A stretch of 62,088 nt of DNA from Pseudomonadota bacterium (GCA_021845805.1 JAJZVD010000013.1:1-62088), one strand, 5' to 3'. Counted from the first letter of the stretch, positions 17,571-26,455 are shown. The notes: generated by a model from the sequence alone, not told the origin. Numbers and translations: made by a program.

Positions 17571-17600
17571 CCGATCACTCTCCGATCACTCTCCGATCAC
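17571..17600. repeat. Short tandem repeat, 11-bp unit, about 2.7 copies
   Basis: The unit CCGATCACTCT occurs twice in full and a third time as CCGATCAC, directly after the terminator at 17526-17555. No function is apparent. Confidence 0.7.
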
Positions 17601-17715
17601 GGGCGCCTCGCGCAATTGCGAAGCCGCGCTGCAGCACGAATTCGCTGCACCGTAAGCGGGCCGTCAGCCCGACCCTGCGAAGACGGGTCAACACATTCGG
17701 GAACGGAGTCCGCTC

Positions 17716-18186
17716 ATGAAGACGTTTGCCACCGCCCTCGCGCTTACCCTCGCGCTCGCGGCGCCGCGGCTGGCCGAGGCGCGCCAGATCACGCTGACCA
17801 CCACGCTGAAGCGCTTTGGCGGCTACAGTGCCTATGTCGCCCTGTACCTGACCGACCCGCACGGGCACTACGTCCGCACGCTCTGGATGGCCGGGGGCCG
17901 GCCGTGGTTCTACCGCCACATGGAAGGCTGGATGCGCGCCAGCCACGGCGACATGAACGGGCTGGATGGAATCACCGGCGCCAGCGTGGGCGAAGGGCGC
18001 ACCCTGACCGTGCATGCCGACATCGCCGATGCGCTGATCAATGCGGGCTATTCCATCCATGTCGATGCCGTGTCGGAAGGGATGATGGACAGCCCCGCCG
18101 AGGTGCACATGCCGCTGACCACCGCCGATTCCGGCAAGACGGTGCGCGGGCGGGCCTACGTCGCCAGCTTCGACTTCAAGCTTTAG
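17716..18186 (+). CDS. DUF2271 periplasmic protein with a covalent-FMN attachment motif
   Basis: A 156-residue exported protein. Residues 1-22 are a Sec signal peptide (KTFATALALTLALAAP, then AEA). The mature part matches DUF2271. Residues 84-90 read D-G-I-T-G-A-S, which fits the D-x-x-S/T-G-A-S/T signature that ApbE enzymes modify by attaching FMN through a phosphoester; by analogy with NqrC and RnfG the modified residue would be Ser90. It starts a three-gene operon with the PepSY/flavodoxin-reductase fusion (9 bases downstream) and apbE. Likely role: a small periplasmic flavoprotein carrying electrons passed across the membrane. The motif is seen; flavinylation is inferred. Confidence 0.85.
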   Translation: MKTFATALALTLALAAPRLAEARQITLTTTLKRFGGYSAYVALYLTDPHGHYVRTLWMAGGRPWFYRHMEGWMRASHGDMNGLDGITGASVGEGRTLTVHADIADALINAGYSIHVDAVSEGMMDSPAEVHMPLTTADSGKTVRGRAYVASFDFKL

Positions 18187-18195
18187 GAGGCCACG

Positions 18196-20370
18196 ATGCT
18201 GCGCAGGCTGCACAACGTCCCCGGCCTTCTGGCCGCGGTTGTCCTGGTGGTGATGGCGCTGTCGGGCGCCGCGCTGTCGGTCTTTCCGGCCATCGAGGCG
18301 CTGCAGGCGCCGCCCACGGCCCCGGCCCTGACGGTGGCGGAACTGGCGCAGCATGTCGCAACGCAGGTGCCCGGCGTCACCCGGCTGGCGCGCCAGCCGT
18401 CGGGCCTTGTGGTGGCCGACTATTCCACCGACGCGGCGTCGGGCAGCGTGCGGATCAACCCGCGCACCGGCGCGGTCTTGGGGCCCTACCGGCCATCGGC
18501 GCTGATGACCTGGCTGATCGGGCTGCACCGGTCACTGTTGCTGCAACGCACCGGCCGGATGATCGCCGGCGCCGCCGCCGCGGCGATGGTGCTGCTGTGC
18601 CTGTCCGGCGCGGGGCTGATGGCCCGGCGGATGGGCGGCTGGCGGCGCATCTTCGGACGCGCGCGGGGAACCCTGTCGCAGCGGCTGCATGTGCAGATCG
18701 GCCGCGCGGTGATCTTCGGGCTGATGCTGTCGGCGCTGACCGGGGTCTGGATCACGCTGGCGAATTTCCAGATCGTGCCGAACGGGCTGGATGCGACCGC
18801 CCCCTTCCCGCAGGCCGTGAACGGCGGCACGCCCGCGCCCGTCGGCACGCTTGCCGCCCTGAAGGCCGTTCCGGTGGACCAGCTGCGCGAGCTGCTGTTT
18901 CCGACCGACCCGTCCGATGTCTTCACCCTCACCACCTCGGCCGGGCAGGGTTATGTCGACCAGGCCAACGGCCACCTGCTGTCCTGGCTGCCGAACGGGC
19001 CGATGCGGCGGATCTATGAAACCGTCTACATGCTGCACACCGGGCAGGGCCTGTGGCAGCTTGGCCTGATCCTGGGCCTGTCGGCGCTTGGGGCGCCGGT
19101 GCTGGCGGGAACCGGCACGCTTCTATGGTGGCGCCGCCGCCGCGCGCTGCCGCGGCTGCGCCACAACCACGGGGCACGGACGGCGGATACGGTGATCCTT
19201 GTCGGCTCCGAAGGCAACGCGACCTGGGGCTTTGCCCGGACCCTGCACGATGCGCTGACGGCACAGGGCCTGCGCTGCCACACCGCGGCGATGAACAGCC
19301 TGCGCAGCTATCCGCAGGCCCGCCAGATGTTCATCCTGGCCGCCACCCACGGTGATGGTGCAGCCCCCGCCTCGGCCAGCCAGTTCATGGCGCGGCTGGC
19401 CCGGATGCGGCATACGCCCGATTACCCGGTGGCACTGCTGGGCTTCGGCGACCGGTCCTTCCCGCAGTTCAGCCAGTTCGCCCATGACGTGGCCGAGGCG
19501 CTGGACGACCGGCGCTGGAACGCGATGCTGCCCTACGAGGCGATCGACCGGCAGTCGCCGCAGGAATTCGCCCGCTGGGGCCGCGCGGTCGGCGAATGCC
19601 TGGGGCTGGCGCTGGAACTGAACCACCAGCCGCAACGCCCGCGCACCCGCCGCCTCGTGCTGATCGAGCGGATCGACTACGGGCAGGAGGTTCAGGCCCC
19701 CACCGCCATCCTGCGCTTTGCCCCCGAGGGCCGTGGCCGCCTGCCCCGCTTTGCCGCGGGCGACCTGGCGGGCATCCTGCCGCCCGGCAGCGACCTGCCG
19801 CGGTTCTACTCGCTGGCCTCGTCGGTGCGCGACGGGTTTCTGGAGATCTGCGTGAAGAAGCACCCCGGCGGCGCCTGCTCGGGCTTTCTGCACAGCCTCG
19901 AGCCCGGCGAGACGGTCGACTGCTTCGTGAAACCCAACCCCGGCTTCCGCCCCGCACGCGGCCGCCACCCGGTGATCCTGATCGGGGCGGGCACCGGCGT
20001 CGGGCCGCTTGCGGGCTTCATCCGCGGCAATGCCCGCGGCCGGGCGATGCACCTCTACTTTGGCGGCCGCGATCCGAGTTCCGATTTCCTCTATGCCGAC
20101 GAGATGGAACAATGGCTGGGCGAACGCCGCCTGACCACGCTGACCACCGCCTTCTCGCGCATCCGCGACCGGGCCTATGTGCAGGACCGCGTCGCGCAGG
20201 ATGCCCATCACCTGCGCAAGATGATCCAGCGCGGCGCGCAGGTCATGGTCTGCGGCGGCCGCGACATGGCCGAAGGCGTGGTCGAGTCGCTGGAACATGT
20301 GCTGGCGCCCCTGGGCCTGTCGACCCACGCGCTGAAGGCCGAGGGGCGCTATGTCGAAGACGTCTACTGA
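18196..20370 (+). CDS. PepSY-type transmembrane protein fused to a flavodoxin and FAD/NAD(P)H reductase
   Basis: A 724-residue multidomain redox protein. The N-terminal PepSY_TM part has about four membrane segments (near 11-32, 118-138, 166-186 and 282-303) and a periplasmic loop at 32-105. His6, His111, His165 and His281 flank these segments and could bind heme b. From about residue 332 a flavodoxin-like domain starts (VILVGSEGNATWGFA), then a ferredoxin-reductase-like FAD domain (RFYSLASS near 536, GGACSGFL) and an NAD(P)H domain (LIGAGTGVGPLAG near 595, VCGGRDMAEG, ending RYVEDVY as in P450-reductase/CysJ proteins). It would move electrons from cytosolic NAD(P)H through FAD and FMN to the membrane. 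It is preceded by AGGAGG and overlaps apbE by 20 bases. Confidence 0.9.
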   Translation: MLRRLHNVPGLLAAVVLVVMALSGAALSVFPAIEALQAPPTAPALTVAELAQHVATQVPGVTRLARQPSGLVVADYSTDAASGSVRINPRTGAVLGPYRPSALMTWLIGLHRSLLLQRTGRMIAGAAAAAMVLLCLSGAGLMARRMGGWRRIFGRARGTLSQRLHVQIGRAVIFGLMLSALTGVWITLANFQIVPNGLDATAPFPQAVNGGTPAPVGTLAALKAVPVDQLRELLFPTDPSDVFTLTTSAGQGYVDQANGHLLSWLPNGPMRRIYETVYMLHTGQGLWQLGLILGLSALGAPVLAGTGTLLWWRRRRALPRLRHNHGARTADTVILVGSEGNATWGFARTLHDALTAQGLRCHTAAMNSLRSYPQARQMFILAATHGDGAAPASASQFMARLARMRHTPDYPVALLGFGDRSFPQFSQFAHDVAEALDDRRWNAMLPYEAIDRQSPQEFARWGRAVGECLGLALELNHQPQRPRTRRLVLIERIDYGQEVQAPTAILRFAPEGRGRLPRFAAGDLAGILPPGSDLPRFYSLASSVRDGFLEICVKKHPGGACSGFLHSLEPGETVDCFVKPNPGFRPARGRHPVILIGAGTGVGPLAGFIRGNARGRAMHLYFGGRDPSSDFLYADEMEQWLGERRLTTLTTAFSRIRDRAYVQDRVAQDAHHLRKMIQRGAQVMVCGGRDMAEGVVESLEHVLAPLGLSTHALKAEGRYVEDVY

Positions 20371-21313
20371 CGCGCCCGGGCCGCTGGTGCTCAGCGGCGC
20401 GACCATGGGCACCCGCTGGTCGCTGACGCTGGCCCACCCGGCCGAGGCGACCCCGGCGCTGGCCCCCGCGTTGCAGGCGGCGGTGGGCCGGGTCGATGCG
20501 CAGATGTCGACCTGGCGCCCCGATAGCGACCTGATGCGCCTGAACCGCGCCGCCGTCGGCATCTGGCAACCGGTGCCCCCCGACCTGCTGACGGTTCTGG
20601 CCGCGGCGCTGAAGGTCGGCGCGCGCTCGGGCGGGCTCTTTGACGTGATGGTGGGCGATGTGGTGCAGGCCTGGGGCTTCGGCCCGCGCGACGCCGACAG
20701 CCAGCTGATCGCCGCCCACCTGGACCGCCCCCGCCCCGCCGCGCACCGGGTGCTGGAACTTGACATCCCCGGCGCCCGCGTCCGCCGCCATGCGCCGCTC
20801 AGCCTCGACCTGTCGGGCATCGCCAAGGGCTTCGCGGTGGACGAGCTTCTGCGCGTGGCGGCCGAACACGGCGTCGGCGATGCGCTGGCGGCGCTGGATG
20901 GCGAACTGGCGGCCCGCGGACACCGGGCCGATGGCCGCCCCTGGGCGGTCGCGGTCGAACGCCCCGAGCCCGGCAGCCGCGCGCCCTTCGGCATTCTGGA
21001 CCTGGCCGAGATGGCGGTCGCCACCTCGGGCGACTACCGCCACCGGGTCAGCCTGGGCGGGCTCAGCCTCTCGCATACCATCGACCCGCGCCGCGGCGGA
21101 CCGGTGCGCAACCGGCTGGCCTCGGTCACGGTGCTGCACCCCAGTTGCATGATGGCCGATGCCTGGGCCACCGCGCTGATGGTCGCGGGCGAGGATGCCG
21201 CCCCCGCGCTGGCCGCCGAACAGGGGCTCGACGCGCTGTTCCTTCTGCGCGACGGGCCCGAGCTGCGCAGCCTGTCCACCGGCCCGCGGCTGGGGGCGCC
21301 CCTGCCCGCCTGA
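20351..21313 (+). CDS. apbE: FAD:protein FMN transferase (ApbE family)
   Basis: A 320-residue ApbE enzyme that transfers FMN from FAD to a Ser/Thr of a target protein. Family motifs are clear: SGATMGTRWSLTL at the N-terminus, GLFDVMVGDVVQAWGFG, LDLSGIAKGFAVDEL (flavin/Mg binding) and SLSHTIDPRRGGPV. The start lies inside the previous gene (20-base overlap). Unusually, only about 14 residues precede the catalytic domain, with no signal peptide or lipobox, and an in-frame TGA at 20333-20335 excludes a longer form. Most ApbE proteins of Gram-negatives work in the periplasm, so the site of action here is open. The likely target is the DUF2271 protein at 17716. Confidence 0.93.
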   Translation: MSKTSTDAPGPLVLSGATMGTRWSLTLAHPAEATPALAPALQAAVGRVDAQMSTWRPDSDLMRLNRAAVGIWQPVPPDLLTVLAAALKVGARSGGLFDVMVGDVVQAWGFGPRDADSQLIAAHLDRPRPAAHRVLELDIPGARVRRHAPLSLDLSGIAKGFAVDELLRVAAEHGVGDALAALDGELAARGHRADGRPWAVAVERPEPGSRAPFGILDLAEMAVATSGDYRHRVSLGGLSLSHTIDPRRGGPVRNRLASVTVLHPSCMMADAWATALMVAGEDAAPALAAEQGLDALFLLRDGPELRSLSTGPRLGAPLPA

Positions 21314-21320
21314 GCGCAAA

Positions 21321-21340
21321 CGGGGGCAGGGTTGCCCCCG
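21321..21340. terminator. Hairpin between convergent apbE and serA
   Basis: CGGGGGCA, loop GGGT, TGCCCCCG gives a perfect 8-bp stem between the two stop codons. It could serve both strands; there is no T-tract on either side. Confidence 0.5.
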
Positions 21341-21373
21341 CGCCCGCGCCGTCTTGGCCGGGAAGGGCGGCGG

Positions 21374-22969
21374 TCAGGCCACCTCGAACTGCAGCGCCTT
21401 CACCTGCTGGAACATCCCGGTGCTTTCCAGCGTTTCCACCACCTTCGGGTCGATCGCCTGGTCGAGATACAGGATGGCAATCGCATCCTGCCCCACGCCC
21501 GAGCGGCCAAGCGTGAAGTTCGCGATGTTCACCCCGTTCTTGCCCATCGTCATGCCCAGAAGGCCGATGATGCCCGGCACGTCCTCGTTCGTGGTGTAAA
21601 GCATGTGCGCCCCCACCTCGGCGTCGATGTTGATGCCCTTGATCTGGATGAAGCGCGGCTTGCCATCGGCAAAGCAGGTGCCCGCCACCGACCGTTCGCG
21701 CTTGTCGGTGACCATCGTCACCTTGATGTAGGCGTCGAACACCCCGCTCTTGTCCTGCCGGGTGGTCGAGATCTGGATCCCCTTGTCCTTGGCCACCACG
21801 GGGGCGGACACCAGGTTCACATCCGGGTTCTGGGCCTTCAGCACCCCCGCGATCACCGCCTGGTTCAGCGCGGCCAGGTTCATCGCCGCCACGCGCCCGT
21901 CGTAAAGGATGTTGATGGCGCGGATCGGCTCGTCCGTCATCTGGCCGATGAAGCTGCCCAGGTGGCTGGCCAGCTTGATCCAGGGGCCCATCACCGCGGC
22001 TTCTTCTGCCGTCACGTTGGGCATGTTCAGCGCGTTCTGCACGGCCCCCGTCAGCAGGTAATCCGACATCTGCTCGGCCACCTGAAGCGCCACGTTTTCC
22101 TGCGCCTCCGTGGTCGAGGCGCCAAGATGCGGCGTGCAGACCACGTTCGGCAGGCCGAACAGCACGCTTTCCGTGGCCGGTTCCACCGCAAAGACATCCA
22201 GCGCCGCGCCCGCCACATGGCCCGATTGCAGCGCCTCGGCCAGCGCGGCCTCGTCGATCAGCCCGCCGCGGGCGCAGTTGATGATGCGTACGCCCGGCTT
22301 CGTCTTGGCCAGCGCCTCGCGGCTGAGGATGTTGCGTGTCTTGTCGGTCAGCGGAACATGCAGGGTGATGAAATCGGCCCGCGCCAGCAGCTCGTCCAGA
22401 TCGACCTTGTGCACGCCCAGCGCCGTTGCGCGTTCATCCGACAGGAAGGGGTCATAGGCCACGACCTTCATCTTCAGCCCCACGGCCCGGTCGCAGACGA
22501 TCCCGCCGATGTTGCCCGCCCCGATCACGCCCAGCGTCTTGTTGAACAGCTCGACTCCCATGAAGCGGGATTTCTCCCACTTGCCGGCCTGGGTCGAGGC
22601 ATTGGCCTCGGGGATCTGGCGCGCCACGGCGAACATCATCGCGATGGCATGTTCGGCGGTGGTGATCGAGTTGCCGAAAGGCGTGTTCATCACGATCACG
22701 CCCTTCTTGGACGCGGCGGGGATGTCCACGTTGTCCACCCCGATGCCCGCGCGGCCCACCACCTTCAGGTTGGTGGCGCGTTCCAGCAGCTTTTCGGTGA
22801 CCTTGGTGGCGGACCGGATGGCAAGGCCGTCATACTGGCCGATGATCTCGGCCAGCTTCTCCTTGTCCTTGCCAAGCTTGGGCATGTAGTCCACCTCGAC
22901 CCCGCGGTCGCGGAAGATCTGCACGGCGGTTTCGGAAAGTTCGTCGGAAACGAGAACGCGGGGGGCCAT
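21374..22969 (-). CDS. serA: D-3-phosphoglycerate dehydrogenase
   Basis: A 531-residue enzyme catalysing the first committed step of serine synthesis. The N-terminal catalytic domain begins RVLVSDELSETAVQIFRDRG; the NAD-binding fold has GVIGAGNIGGIVCDRA near residue 150, with RGGLIDEAAL and PHLGASTTEAQENVA. An allosteric substrate-binding domain follows and a C-terminal ACT domain (from about 455, NEDVPGIIGLLGMTMG) is where serine usually inhibits. Length is that of the long bacterial form. It lies 66 bases downstream of serC on the same strand, so serC-serA is the likely transcript, with serB divergent. Confidence 0.97.
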   Translation of the reverse strand: MAPRVLVSDELSETAVQIFRDRGVEVDYMPKLGKDKEKLAEIIGQYDGLAIRSATKVTEKLLERATNLKVVGRAGIGVDNVDIPAASKKGVIVMNTPFGNSITTAEHAIAMMFAVARQIPEANASTQAGKWEKSRFMGVELFNKTLGVIGAGNIGGIVCDRAVGLKMKVVAYDPFLSDERATALGVHKVDLDELLARADFITLHVPLTDKTRNILSREALAKTKPGVRIINCARGGLIDEAALAEALQSGHVAGAALDVFAVEPATESVLFGLPNVVCTPHLGASTTEAQENVALQVAEQMSDYLLTGAVQNALNMPNVTAEEAAVMGPWIKLASHLGSFIGQMTDEPIRAINILYDGRVAAMNLAALNQAVIAGVLKAQNPDVNLVSAPVVAKDKGIQISTTRQDKSGVFDAYIKVTMVTDKRERSVAGTCFADGKPRFIQIKGINIDAEVGAHMLYTTNEDVPGIIGLLGMTMGKNGVNIANFTLGRSGVGQDAIAILYLDQAIDPKVVETLESTGMFQQVKALQFEVA

Positions 22970-23035
22970 GGGGCGCTCCTGTGAAATCTTGATTTCATGT
23001 TGGGTGCGCAGTCATTGCGCACCCTGCGGGGGGCG

Positions 23036-24193
23036 TCAGGCCACCTTCGGCAGCGCCGCGATCTCGGCCGCAAAGGCCCATTCGATCCAGGGCAAGAGCG
23101 CCTGCACATCGGCCAGTTCGACAGTCGAGCCGCACCAGATCCGCAGGCCGGGCGGCGCGTCGCGATAGGCGCCCACGTCCAGCGCCACGCCTTCCTTCTC
23201 CAGCCGCTTGGCCACCGCCTTGGCGAAGGCCGCGCCGTCGGTGATGCGGGCATCGGTGAACTTCAGGCAGACCGAGGTGGTCGAGGCCGTCGCGGCATCC
23301 ACCGCAAGGTTGGCGATCCAGGGCCGCGTTTCGCAGAACGACCACACCGCCTGCGCATTGGCCTCGGCCCGGGCGATCAGCGCGGGCAGCCCGCCGATGG
23401 CCTTGGCCCAGTGCAGAGACACCAGGTAATCCTCGACCGCCAGCATCGAGGGGGTGTTGATCGTCTCGCCCTCGAAGATGCCCTCGATCAGCTTGCCGCC
23501 CTTGGTCAGGCGGAAGATCTTCGGCAGCGGCCAGGCGGGCGTGTAGCTTTCCAGCCGCTCGACCGCGCGGGGTGACAGGATCAGCATCCCGTGCGCGCCT
23601 TCGCCGCCCAGCACCTTCTGCCAGCTGAAGGTCACCACGTCGAGCTTGTCCCAGGGCAGGTCCATCGCGAAGGCGGCGCTGGTCGCGTCGCAGATCGTCA
23701 GCCCCTGGCGGTCGGCCGGGATCGCATCGCCATTGGCCACCCGCACGCCCGAGGTGGTGCCGTTCCAGGTAAAGACCACGTCACGGTCGAAATCCACCGT
23801 GGCCAGATCCACGATCTGCCCATAGGGCGCCTTCTTCACCACCGCGTCCAGCTTCAGCTGCTTGACCGCATCGGTGACCCAGCCTTCGCCAAAGCTTTCC
23901 CAGGCCAGCATTTCGACCGGCCGGGCGCCCAGCAGGCTCCACATCGCCAGTTCCACGGCGCCGGTGTCCGACCCCGGAACGATGCCGATGCGATAGCCTG
24001 CGGGCACGCCCAGGATCTCGCGCGTCAGGTCGATCGCCTGTTTCAGCTTGGTTTTGCCGACGCCAGCGCGATGCGAGCGGCCTAGGGGCGCATCGGCCAG
24101 CAGATCAAGCGTGTAATTGGGGATTTTCGCGCAGGGGCCCGACGAAAAGCGCGGGTTGGCCGGCCGTGTGGCCGGAACGGGCAGAACAGTCAT
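23036..24193 (-). CDS. serC: Phosphoserine aminotransferase
   Basis: A 385-residue PLP enzyme converting 3-phosphohydroxypyruvate and glutamate to phosphoserine. It is the alphaproteobacterial form: N-terminal [15 protein letters not shown], the PLP lysine in [15 protein letters not shown], and [18 protein letters not shown]. Start ATG 24193 follows GAGAGG by 4 bases. A hairpin resembling the serC RNA motif sits directly in front of the start. serA follows. Cytoplasmic. Confidence 0.96.
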   Translation of the reverse strand: MTVLPVPATRPANPRFSSGPCAKIPNYTLDLLADAPLGRSHRAGVGKTKLKQAIDLTREILGVPAGYRIGIVPGSDTGAVELAMWSLLGARPVEMLAWESFGEGWVTDAVKQLKLDAVVKKAPYGQIVDLATVDFDRDVVFTWNGTTSGVRVANGDAIPADRQGLTICDATSAAFAMDLPWDKLDVVTFSWQKVLGGEGAHGMLILSPRAVERLESYTPAWPLPKIFRLTKGGKLIEGIFEGETINTPSMLAVEDYLVSLHWAKAIGGLPALIARAEANAQAVWSFCETRPWIANLAVDAATASTTSVCLKFTDARITDGAAFAKAVAKRLEKEGVALDVGAYRDAPPGLRIWCGSTVELADVQALLPWIEWAFAAEIAALPKVA

Positions 24194-24196
24194 GTT

Positions 24197-24250
24197 ATCC
24201 TCTCAGATATACGCCCCTCGTTGGGGAGGGGTGTCCCACCGCCGGGGATA
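24197..24250 (-). promoter_or_regulatory. Candidate serC-motif leader RNA upstream of serC
   Basis: On the minus strand, within 60 bases of the serC start, ACACCCCTC (24234-24226) pairs with GAGGGGCGT (24219-24211) to give a 9-bp stem with one G-T pair and a 6-base loop. It is followed by TATATCTGAGAGGATAAC and the serC ATG. An alphaproteobacterial cis-regulatory RNA motif located before serC/serA is known; the position and layout fit, but I am matching from memory and cannot align to the covariance model. The ribosome site lies just after the hairpin, so control of translation start is plausible. Confidence 0.5.
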
Positions 24251-24359
24251 CGGCCGTTGCCGCACTGGCACAAGACGGAAAGTTGCGGTAATGCGCCGCT
24301 TGGGGCACGAAAAGCGACACGGCGCTCCACTATCGGAAACGCGCGAAAGGTCTGCCCCC

Positions 24360-25241
24360 ATGTACATCGCAACCCTGATGGCAAGCCCCGCGCGCCGTGA
24401 CCTGACCGCCGCCGCCGTCGACGCGCTGCGCGCCGCCTGGGCCGGGGGCGAGGTGCGTCCGCTTGATCCCGGCATCGCCGCCGAATTCCCGCTGGAGCGG
24501 GAACCGGCCGACCTCTGGGACCGCTGGGCCGATCTGCAGGTGGAGGGGCTGGATCTGGTGGTGCAGCCCGCCGAAGGCCGCCGCCGCCGGATGCTGCTGG
24601 CCGACATGGATTCGACCATGATCGGCCAGGAATGCATCGACGAACTGGCCGCCGAAGCCGGCGTGGGTGCCCATGTGGCGGCGATCACGACCCGTGCGAT
24701 GAACGGCGAGCTGGATTTCGAAGGCGCGCTTCGCGAACGTGTGGCGCTTCTGCGCGGGCTTCCGGCCACCGTCGTGCTGAAGGTGCTGGCCGAGCGCATC
24801 CGCTTCACCCGCGGCGGGCGCAAGCTGGTGGCGACGATGAAGGCGAACGGCGGCTATGCCGCGCTGGTGTCGGGCGGCTTCAGCGCCTTTGCCGAACCCG
24901 TGGCGGCCTACCTCGGCTTTGACGAATCGCGCGCGAACACGCTGAACGTGGACGACAGCCGCCTTGCGGGCAGCGTCGCCCTGCCGATCCTGGGGCGCGA
25001 GGCCAAGGTGCAGGCGCTGGAAGACATCACCACCCGGCTCGGCATCCCCGAATCCGCCGTGCTGGCGGTGGGCGACGGCGCGAACGACCTTGGCATGCTT
25101 CAGCGCGCGGGTGCGGGCGTGGCACTGCACGCCAAGCCCGTTGTCGCGGCCCAGTGCCGCCTGCGGGTGAACCACGGCGACCTGACCGCCCTGCTTTACC
25201 TGCAGGGCTATCACCGCGACGAATTCGTCAGCGTGCCCTGA
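24360..25241 (+). CDS. serB: Phosphoserine phosphatase
   Basis: A 293-residue HAD-superfamily phosphatase completing serine synthesis. HAD motif I is DMDST at residues 82-86 (nucleophile Asp82), motif II lies in ALVSGGFSAF and motif III/IV in VLAVGDGANDLGML. The N-terminal 75 residues form the short regulatory-like extension common in proteobacterial SerB. Start ATG 24360 was chosen since the longer frame overlaps the serC leader. It is divergent from serC, with 166 bases between, so all three serine genes are together. Cytoplasmic. Confidence 0.96.
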   Translation: MYIATLMASPARRDLTAAAVDALRAAWAGGEVRPLDPGIAAEFPLEREPADLWDRWADLQVEGLDLVVQPAEGRRRRMLLADMDSTMIGQECIDELAAEAGVGAHVAAITTRAMNGELDFEGALRERVALLRGLPATVVLKVLAERIRFTRGGRKLVATMKANGGYAALVSGGFSAFAEPVAAYLGFDESRANTLNVDDSRLAGSVALPILGREAKVQALEDITTRLGIPESAVLAVGDGANDLGMLQRAGAGVALHAKPVVAAQCRLRVNHGDLTALLYLQGYHRDEFVSVP

Positions 25242-25247
25242 GGCCCT

Positions 25248-25270
25248 CCGCCGCGGCAGGTGTGCGGCGG
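25248..25270. terminator. Hairpin between convergent serB and asparaginase genes
   Basis: CCGCCGC (25248-25254) and GCGGCGG (25264-25270) form a 7-bp stem with a 9-base loop, just after the serB stop. No T-tract follows, so the assignment is moderate. Confidence 0.4.
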
Positions 25271-25295
25271 GACGCCACCCCCGCGCCCTTTGGCG

Positions 25296-26291
25296 TCAGA
25301 CGAATCCCGCCGCCGTGCGGATCGTGCCGGTCTCGATCCCGCGCCAGTTGGTCTGCACCACGTTCAGCCGCTTGCGGGTGGCCGGATGGTCCGCCTCCAG
25401 CACGCCCAGCTTCACCAGCAGCGCGGCGATCGCGGCTTCCGACGCGCGGGTGGCCCCGTCCACGATCTTCAGCGCGATGCCAAGACCCTGCTCTGGCAGC
25501 ATCGCCACGAACACGGCCTCGGCCCCGGTCTTGATCGACACGCGCCCGCCCATCGCTCGCATCAGTTCGGTGCAGCTGCGCCCCTCGCCCGCGACCAGTT
25601 CCGGGTAGGCCGCCATCGCCCGCCGCAGCCGCGCCATTGCCCGGTCGCGCGCATCCCCCTCGCCGGTGGCCGCGGCAAACCGCGCCATCGCGCGGGCCAG
25701 CCCTTCGACCGAGGTGGCAAAGTTCGGGGCAGAACAGCCGTCGATCCCGTAACCGGGCGAGGGTTCGCCCGTCACCTCTTCGAACGCGGCCTTGACCGCC
25801 CGCTGCACCGGGTGGTCGGGCTCGACATAGTCCGGGCCCGCCTTCAGATGCTTCGTCAGCGTCAGAAAGCCCGAATGCTTGCCCGAACAGTTGTTGTGGA
25901 TCTGGCAGGGCTTCGTATCCGAACAGGTCAGCGCCTTCGCGGCCTCGGGGTCATATGGCATATGGGCCCCGCAGCGCAGGTCGGCTTCGGTCATCCCCAG
26001 GTCGGCCAGCCAGCGCGTCACCATGTCGGTGTGGATCCGTGCGCCCTGATGGCTGGCGCAGGACAGCGCCAGTTGCGCCTCGCTCAGCCCGGCGGCATCG
26101 GCCGCGCCGCTTTCCAGAAGCGGCAGCGCCTGGATCATCTTGCAGGACGAGCGCGGGAAGATCACCGCCGCCGGATCGCCCCAGGCCTCGACCACGGCAC
26201 CCGAGGCATCGCAGATCACCGCATGGCCCGCGTGCTGGCTTTCCAGCCGCCCGCCGCGCCAAAGCTCGACCATCGGAATTGCCGTCGCCAT
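25296..26291 (-). CDS. Asparaginase (class 3, Rhizobium etli AnsA-like)
   Basis: A 331-residue L-asparaginase of the type first known from rhizobia, unrelated to the E. coli enzymes. Family landmarks include MVELWRGGRLESQHAGHAV at the start, FPRSSCKMIQALPL with the Ser-x-x-Lys catalytic element, SCASHQGARIHT, and IHNNCSGKHSGFLTL with the zinc/cysteine region, then YGIDGCSAPNFA. It hydrolyses asparagine to aspartate and ammonia in the cytoplasm. Start ATG 26291 gives the conventional N-terminus. It is divergent from the IalB gene and convergent with serB. Confidence 0.9.
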   Translation of the reverse strand: MATAIPMVELWRGGRLESQHAGHAVICDASGAVVEAWGDPAAVIFPRSSCKMIQALPLLESGAADAAGLSEAQLALSCASHQGARIHTDMVTRWLADLGMTEADLRCGAHMPYDPEAAKALTCSDTKPCQIHNNCSGKHSGFLTLTKHLKAGPDYVEPDHPVQRAVKAAFEEVTGEPSPGYGIDGCSAPNFATSVEGLARAMARFAAATGEGDARDRAMARLRRAMAAYPELVAGEGRSCTELMRAMGGRVSIKTGAEAVFVAMLPEQGLGIALKIVDGATRASEAAIAALLVKLGVLEADHPATRKRLNVVQTNWRGIETGTIRTAAGFV

Positions 26292-26455
26292 GCTGTCCCC
26301 CCTCTCACGGATGCGCGAAAAACCGCCCAGGGGGGTTTCGTGCAACTCCCCATTTGCGCTAGAACTTCTCTATCGAGTTGATCCGGCCCACGCTACTGCA
26401 AAAGGTCGCGCTCAAGCGCGGGGGCGGGATCAAGAGGCAGAGCAGCGGAGGCCGG

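Noticed and set aside
26292-26455. Possible attenuator hairpin (CGAAACC with GGTTTTTCG) upstream of the asparaginase gene
   Set aside because: The pairing is imperfect and no leader peptide or alternative structure was apparent.
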